Shown here: piece after piece, positions 60,574 through 64,000 of the stretch
How positions within the stretch are numbered: the first letter of the stretch is position 1
Layout of the letters: each line of letters begins with the position of its first letter
Source: Palsa-504 sp963808315
GTDB lineage: Bacteria; Actinomycetota; Actinomycetes; Streptosporangiales; Streptosporangiaceae
Assembly: GCA_963808315.1 (NCBI GenBank)
Contig: CAWEFK010000029.1
Coordinates: 1-64,000 of the forward strand
Length of the DNA: 64,000 nucleotides
Direction: 5' to 3'
The notes under the pieces: model-generated
Seen by the model: only the letters and a program-made list of their open reading frames with translations
Databases searched by the model: none
Told to the model about the DNA's origin: nothing
Program-made: the position numbers and the translations under genes

Positions 60574-60870
60574 CTAGGGTGGCAGACGTCCGTCGACTAG
60601 CAGGTTAGGCACCTGAGTCGGGCCGAACAGCGCGCAGACCTGGGGGATCGACCCGGAGGCCTGGATCTGGGTGCGGAAGATCCGTCCCGCCCCGCGGCGG
60701 CCGGGGAACATGTCCACCTGATCGGTAATCCGCGCCCCGGCGGAGTCGACCAGGTCTGTCATGATGCGCTCACGCCACCAGGCTAGACGCGCGCACCGGC
60801 CGGACGCGCTCAGGGACGGGATCATGATGGGGCTGATGGGGCTGATGGGGCTGGCCTTGGGGTCGGACAT
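60574..60870 (-). CDS. Small protein of unknown function with a Ser-Pro-Ile repeat
   Basis: 98 residues from ATG 60870, 11 bases after the PH-domain gene stop on the same strand. The N-terminus contains three Ser-Pro-Ile units (SPISPISPI), coded by the exact 9-bp repeat GATGGGGCT at 60826-60852 (complement). The rest (IFRTQIQASGSIPQVCALFG, PTQVPNLLVDGRLPP) matches no family I know. It may be a short degraded gene. Confidence 0.35.
   Translation of the reverse strand: MSDPKASPISPISPIMIPSLSASGRCARLAWWRERIMTDLVDSAGARITDQVDMFPGRRGAGRIFRTQIQASGSIPQVCALFGPTQVPNLLVDGRLPP
60826..60852. repeat. Three tandem copies of a 9-bp unit
   Basis: GATGGGGCT at 60826-60834, 60835-60843 and 60844-60852, exact. 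Such a tract can vary in copy number by slippage; it lies in the start of the small gene above and keeps its frame. Confidence 0.8.
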
Positions 60871-60881
60871 GGTTCGGGAGG

Positions 60882-61400
60882 TTAGGGCTGGTTCCGGTCG
60901 TTGCGTTCTAGCCTGCGCTGCTCGTCTTCGACCAGGCGGAACAGGGTGGCCTGGGTGAACTCCACCCGCGGGATGTCGGTCAGCACGATCTGGCCGTGCT
61001 CGCCGGCCGACTCGACCACCAGCCGCCCGCTGCCCAGCAGCCGGTCCAGCAGGCCCTTGGAGAACGACACGTCGTTGATCCTGGCCAGCGGGATATCCCG
61101 GCCGTGCCTGGTCACCACGCCGCCGCGGACCTTCAGCCGCCGGGTCGTCAGCTCATAGATCGTCGTCCGCCAGCGCAGCACCGGCACCATCAGCCACACC
61201 ATCAGGGCCAGGATCGCGACCGCCGCGACCGCCAGCCGCTCGACCGCCGCCGCCGAACCCGCCGGGATCACCACCTCCGCCACCAGCGCGATCGCCACCA
61301 CGACGATCGCGAGCAGCAGCGGCGGGATCAACGTCTTCCAATGCGGATGCAGGAGCAGCACCGGCTGCTCGTCGCCGGCCAGCGGGGAGTCGTACGCCAT
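60882..61400 (-). CDS. PH domain-containing membrane protein
   Basis: 172 residues from ATG 61400. Two TM helices (TLIPPLLLAIVVVAIALVAE and LAVAAVAILALMVWLMVPVL) precede a bacterial PH (bPH2) domain: TTIYELTTRRLKVRGGVVTR and HGRDIPLARINDVSFSKGLL, then LGSGRLVVESAGEHGQIVLT. This is the standard actinobacterial architecture. Function is unknown; it is often near biotin ligase genes, as here. Confidence 0.88.
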   Translation of the reverse strand: MAYDSPLAGDEQPVLLLHPHWKTLIPPLLLAIVVVAIALVAEVVIPAGSAAAVERLAVAAVAILALMVWLMVPVLRWRTTIYELTTRRLKVRGGVVTRHGRDIPLARINDVSFSKGLLDRLLGSGRLVVESAGEHGQIVLTDIPRVEFTQATLFRLVEDEQRRLERNDRNQP

Positions 61401-61443
61401 ACCGCACATCCTGTCGGGACTTGTCGCGTGACACAATTCGACG

Positions 61444-62944
61444 ATGGACTGGGCTCGGGTGCGGCGGGCACGCGGCGCGGCGGCACTGGCTGTTCGGGCT
61501 GGCCCTGGCCGCGGCCATCGTGGTGCGGGTGCTGGTCATGCTGGCGTTCCGGCCGATCATGTGGTTCGGCGGGGACTCCGCGTCCTACCTGGCCACCGGG
61601 CTGCGGCTGGTCCCCGATCCGAGCCGGGTCGGCGGCTACGGCTTCTTCTTGTGGCTGCTGCGGCCGCTGCACAGCTTCGCCGCGGTGGCCGCCGTCCAGC
61701 ACGCCATGGGGCTGGCCATCGGGGTGCTCAGCTACCGGCTGGCCCGCCGGTACGGGCTGCCGGCCTGGGCCGCGACGCTCGCCGCCGTGCCGGTGCTCTT
61801 CGACGCGTACGAGCTTCAGCTCGAATCGGACGCGGTGCCGGACGTGCCGTTCGGCCTGCTGGTCTTTATCGCCCTGTACCTGCTGCTGCGCGCGCCAGGC
61901 GAACGGCGGCCCGCCCGCGCCGGGGCCGCCGCCTTCCTGCTCGGGATCACGGCGATCATCTGGCCGGTCGGGCTGGCGCTGCTCGCGGTGCTGCTGGTCG
62001 CGCTGGCGATCCGGCGGGCGGGCTGGCTCGCGCTGGCCGCCGCGGTGCTGGCCGGGGCGGTCCCGGTCGCGGGCTACGCGGCCTGGTTCGACCTGCACGA
62101 GCACCAGTTCAGCCTGACCCGCAGCGAGGGCGTGTACCTGTGGTCGCGGACCATGTCGTTCGCGAACTGCGCGGTGATCAAGCCGCCGGCCGGCGAGCGG
62201 GTGCTGTGCCCGCCCGCTGGCCCGCGGATCGCCGCCTCGCTGTACATCTGGGACGGCGACTCGCCGCTGCTGCGGCTGCCCGGCGGGCGGTTCTCGGCGC
62301 GGACCAACACGCTCACCCGGAACTTCGCGCTGCGCGCCATCGCGGCGCAGCCGGGCGGGTACCTGACCGCGGTCGGGCACGACGTCGCGCTGAGCTTCTA
62401 CTGGGACCGGCCGGTCCACCCGGACGCCGGCATCGTGGACCGGTACCAGTTCGCCGACGCCACGACGGCCTGGGTGCCGGCCAGCATGGGCGCGATCGGC
62501 GGCGGAACCGTGGCCAGCGACCAGGCCGCCTACAACGGCGGCCCGGCCCCGACGCGGGCGATCCAGCCGTTCGCCTCGCTGGCTGGTGAGCTACCAGCGG
62601 TTCGGCTACCTGCGCGGGACGCTGCTCGGGGTGATCCTGCTCGGCGGGCTGGGCGCGATGATTTTCCGGCGGCGCGCCGGGGCCGGGCCGGGCACGCCGG
62701 GTTGGCGTGGGCGTTCGCGGCGGCGATCCTGGTCGTGCCGCCCATGATCGCGGACTTCGACCTGCGCTACCTGGTGCCGGCCATGCCCGCCGCGTGCCTG
62801 GCGGCGGTGCTGGCGTTCGCGCCGGGCGGTCAGCGCAGGTGCACGACGTCGCCGGCCGCCACCGGGACGACGGAGTCCGGTGACACCCGGACGAGCAGCC
62901 TGCCGTCCGGGTCTACGCCGACGGCCAGCCCGGAAAGCAGCTGA
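61444..62944 (+). CDS. Multi-pass membrane protein, GT39/GT87-like glycosyltransferase fold, frameshifted
   Basis: Starts near ATG 61444; a shift near 61480 gives ARRHWLFGLALAAAIVVRVL and FGGDSASYLATGLRLVPDPS (the D-S/D-x-x-Y motif of GT-C enzymes). About ten TM helices follow, including LLGITAIIWPVGLALLAVLL. A polar ectodomain has FSLTRSEGVYLWSRTMSFAN and CPPAG. Shifts near 62585 and 62690 precede the last TM pair (FAAAILVVPPMIADFDLRYL and VPAMPAACLAAVLAFAPGG). GT-C proteins use polyprenyl-linked sugars. The acceptor is unknown. The end overlaps the birA-like gene on the other strand. Confidence 0.7.
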
Positions 62945-63801
62945 CCGCCGGGCAGCTCGGCCCGGACCTGGCGGCCGATGGTGGCGCACAGCCCGGTGTA
63001 CTCCGCGCGCAGCCCGGAGCGTTCCGGGTCACCGTCGGCCTGGATCCAGGCTAGGTAGCGATGCTCGAAAGCGGTCAGGATGGCGGTGAGCAGCGCGGCC
63101 CGGTCCAGGTTCGCGGCGGGCGGGGATCCGGCGGGTACGACCGCGGCGGACGGGATGGCGATGGCCAGGGCGCGGAGCCGGAGGTCGCGGGCAGCCCGGG
63201 CCGCCGGGGGCCGGGCCGGGCGGCGGCAGCTCGGACGGGTTCGGTGGACACGTTCAGGCCGATGCCGACGACGACCGCGTCACCGGCGGCCTCGGCCAGG
63301 ATGCCGCCGAGCTTGGCCGGGCCGGCCAGCACATCGTTCGGCCATTTCAGCCGGGCGTCGACGCCGGCCACGGCGCGGACCGCGGCGGCGACCGCCACGC
63401 CGGCCAGCAGCGGCAGCCAGCCACGGCGGGCGGGCGCGATGGCGTGCGGGCGGACCAGCAGGGAGAACGTCAGCGCCGCCCGCGGCGGGGACACCCAGAC
63501 CCGGCCCAGCCGGCCTCGTCCCGCGCGCTGCTCCTCGGCGGCGAGCACGACACCCTCCGGTGCGCCCGCGGCGGCCCGGTCCAGCAGGTCGGCGTTGGTC
63601 GAGCCGGTCGCCGCGGTGACCTCGACGGCCCGCCACAGCCCGCCCGGCCGGACCACGGCGCGCCGCAGCGCGCGCGGCATCAAGCCGGGGGCCGCAGCGT
63701 CCCGGCAGGCGTGCCGAGCGTCCGGCCGGCGGATGCCGAGCGTCCAAGCCGGGTGGATGCGATGGGCCCTGGCCTGGCGTCTGGGTCTCGGGATCGGTCA
63801 T
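62830..63801 (-). CDS. birA: Biotin-[acetyl-CoA-carboxylase] ligase BirA (class I), frameshifted
   Basis: From ATG 63801. After an N-terminal shift near 63710: LWRAVEVTAATGSTNADLLD (biotin-binding start), VVLAAEEQRAGRGRLGRVWV (GRGRxGR biotin-AMP loop), ALTFSLLVRPHAIAPARRGW, AGVDARLKWPNDVLAGPAKL (KWPNDV motif) and ILAEAAGDAVVVGIGLNVST. Shifts near 63230 and 63080 precede the C-terminal SH3-like part ending near VAAGDVVHLR. It has no N-terminal HTH, so it is a ligase only. It attaches biotin to carboxylase carriers, in the cytosol. Confidence 0.9.
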
Positions 63802-63840
63802 AACCCACTATTGTTCAGGTTCGGAGGAGGAGGGGAATCG

Positions 63841-64000
63841 TTGACCGGTCTCGGGACCAGCCAGCGGCGCGGCACCGACGGTGACAGCGTGCCGGAACGG
63901 CGGCGCGAAGCTGGCGGCTGTGGCCGCCGGAGATCTCCTGGGATGCCGGGGCGCTGGCCGCCAGGGCCAGGGGCGCCGCGGCTCAGCCTGGCCCCGGCCG
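63841..64000 (+). CDS. Start of a rightward gene, cut by the window edge
   Basis: TTG 63841 has an excellent GGAGGAGG site at 63825-63834. As read it begins with a polar TGLGTSQRRGTDGDS and becomes Arg-rich; a shifted reading near 63910 gives RLWPPEISWDAGALAARARG, which looks more protein-like. The family cannot be told from this piece. Confidence 0.45.
   Translation, partial: MTGLGTSQRRGTDGDSVPERRREAGGCGRRRSPGMPGRWPPGPGAPRLSLAPA

Noticed and set aside
1..64000. tRNA, rRNA or CRISPR array
   Set aside because: No T-arm GTTCRANYC with matching acceptor stem, no rRNA-like stretch and no spaced repeat array were found on either strand.

Overview
The window is very high-GC DNA with dense, mostly leftward operons, GTG/TTG starts and strong Shine-Dalgarno sites. 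Gene content (WhiB, several F420-type LLM oxidoreductases, many STAS/GAF-ANTAR/SpoIIE regulators, manganese catalase, CtaG, DUF2243) points to a soil actinobacterium, probably of the Streptosporangiales type; the genus cannot be fixed from sequence alone. No rRNA, tRNA or CRISPR array was seen. Many otherwise convincing genes carry one to four single-base shifts, usually a base missing from a C or G run. I annotate such genes as one unit and say where the frame breaks. Others are true remnants that lack whole domains.

Layout. 1-5.7 kb: MFS remnants, an SDR, a broken F420-reductase-like gene, a broken LLM oxidoreductase, a truncated hydrolase facing a truncated FAD monooxygenase, and a TetR gene with two perfect palindromic operators. 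5.8-10.4 kb: an IS-type transposase that appears to have cut off the end of an ABC ATPase, then its frame-broken FtsX-like permease. 10.4-19.7 kb: accessory metabolism and regulators (STAS proteins, GAF-ANTAR, ChaB, SDR, LLM, nuclease-fold protein, GvpU-like protein). 19.8-26.5 kb: a stress block (hemerythrin, CtaG, DUF2243, Mn catalase, two GAF-ANTAR proteins, SpoIIE phosphatase). 26.5-28.3 kb: a shortened LLM gene, an alcohol dehydrogenase scrap and a WhiB regulator.

28.5-42.1 kb is a coherent surface-glycan cluster. Leftward genes encode an epimerase/dehydratase, carbamoyltransferase, GT9, GT, GT4, GmhA-like isomerase, HldE-like kinase/adenylyltransferase, GT9 and polysaccharide pyruvyl transferase. 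A GT2-GmhB fusion lies just upstream, and two rightward GT2 genes diverge from it. Together they contain every step of nucleotide-heptose synthesis. A good promoter with an AT-rich palindrome over its -35 box sits before the epimerase.

42.1-46.6 kb is a gene graveyard (UspA, TPP enzyme, phosphate-type MFS and STAS fragments) around an intact deaminase, a Rho-N-like protein and a quinone oxidoreductase. 46.6-57.3 kb looks more like core genome: GNAT, acyl-CoA dehydrogenase, a PIN toxin/antitoxin pair with a 26-bp palindromic operator, two membrane proteins with discoidin-like ends, purE-purK, an NCS1 permease, GtrA and a two-component system.

57.5-60.5 kb is the most unusual part: a visibly lower-GC island with a tight operon of NYN nuclease, HTH-bearing N6-adenine methylase and half-size HsdS, with no HsdR. 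A promoter-terminator pair divergent from it predicts a ~60-nt RNA. This could be an uncharacterised defence module. 60.6-64 kb returns to core-like genes (PH-domain protein, membrane glycosyltransferase-like protein, biotin ligase).
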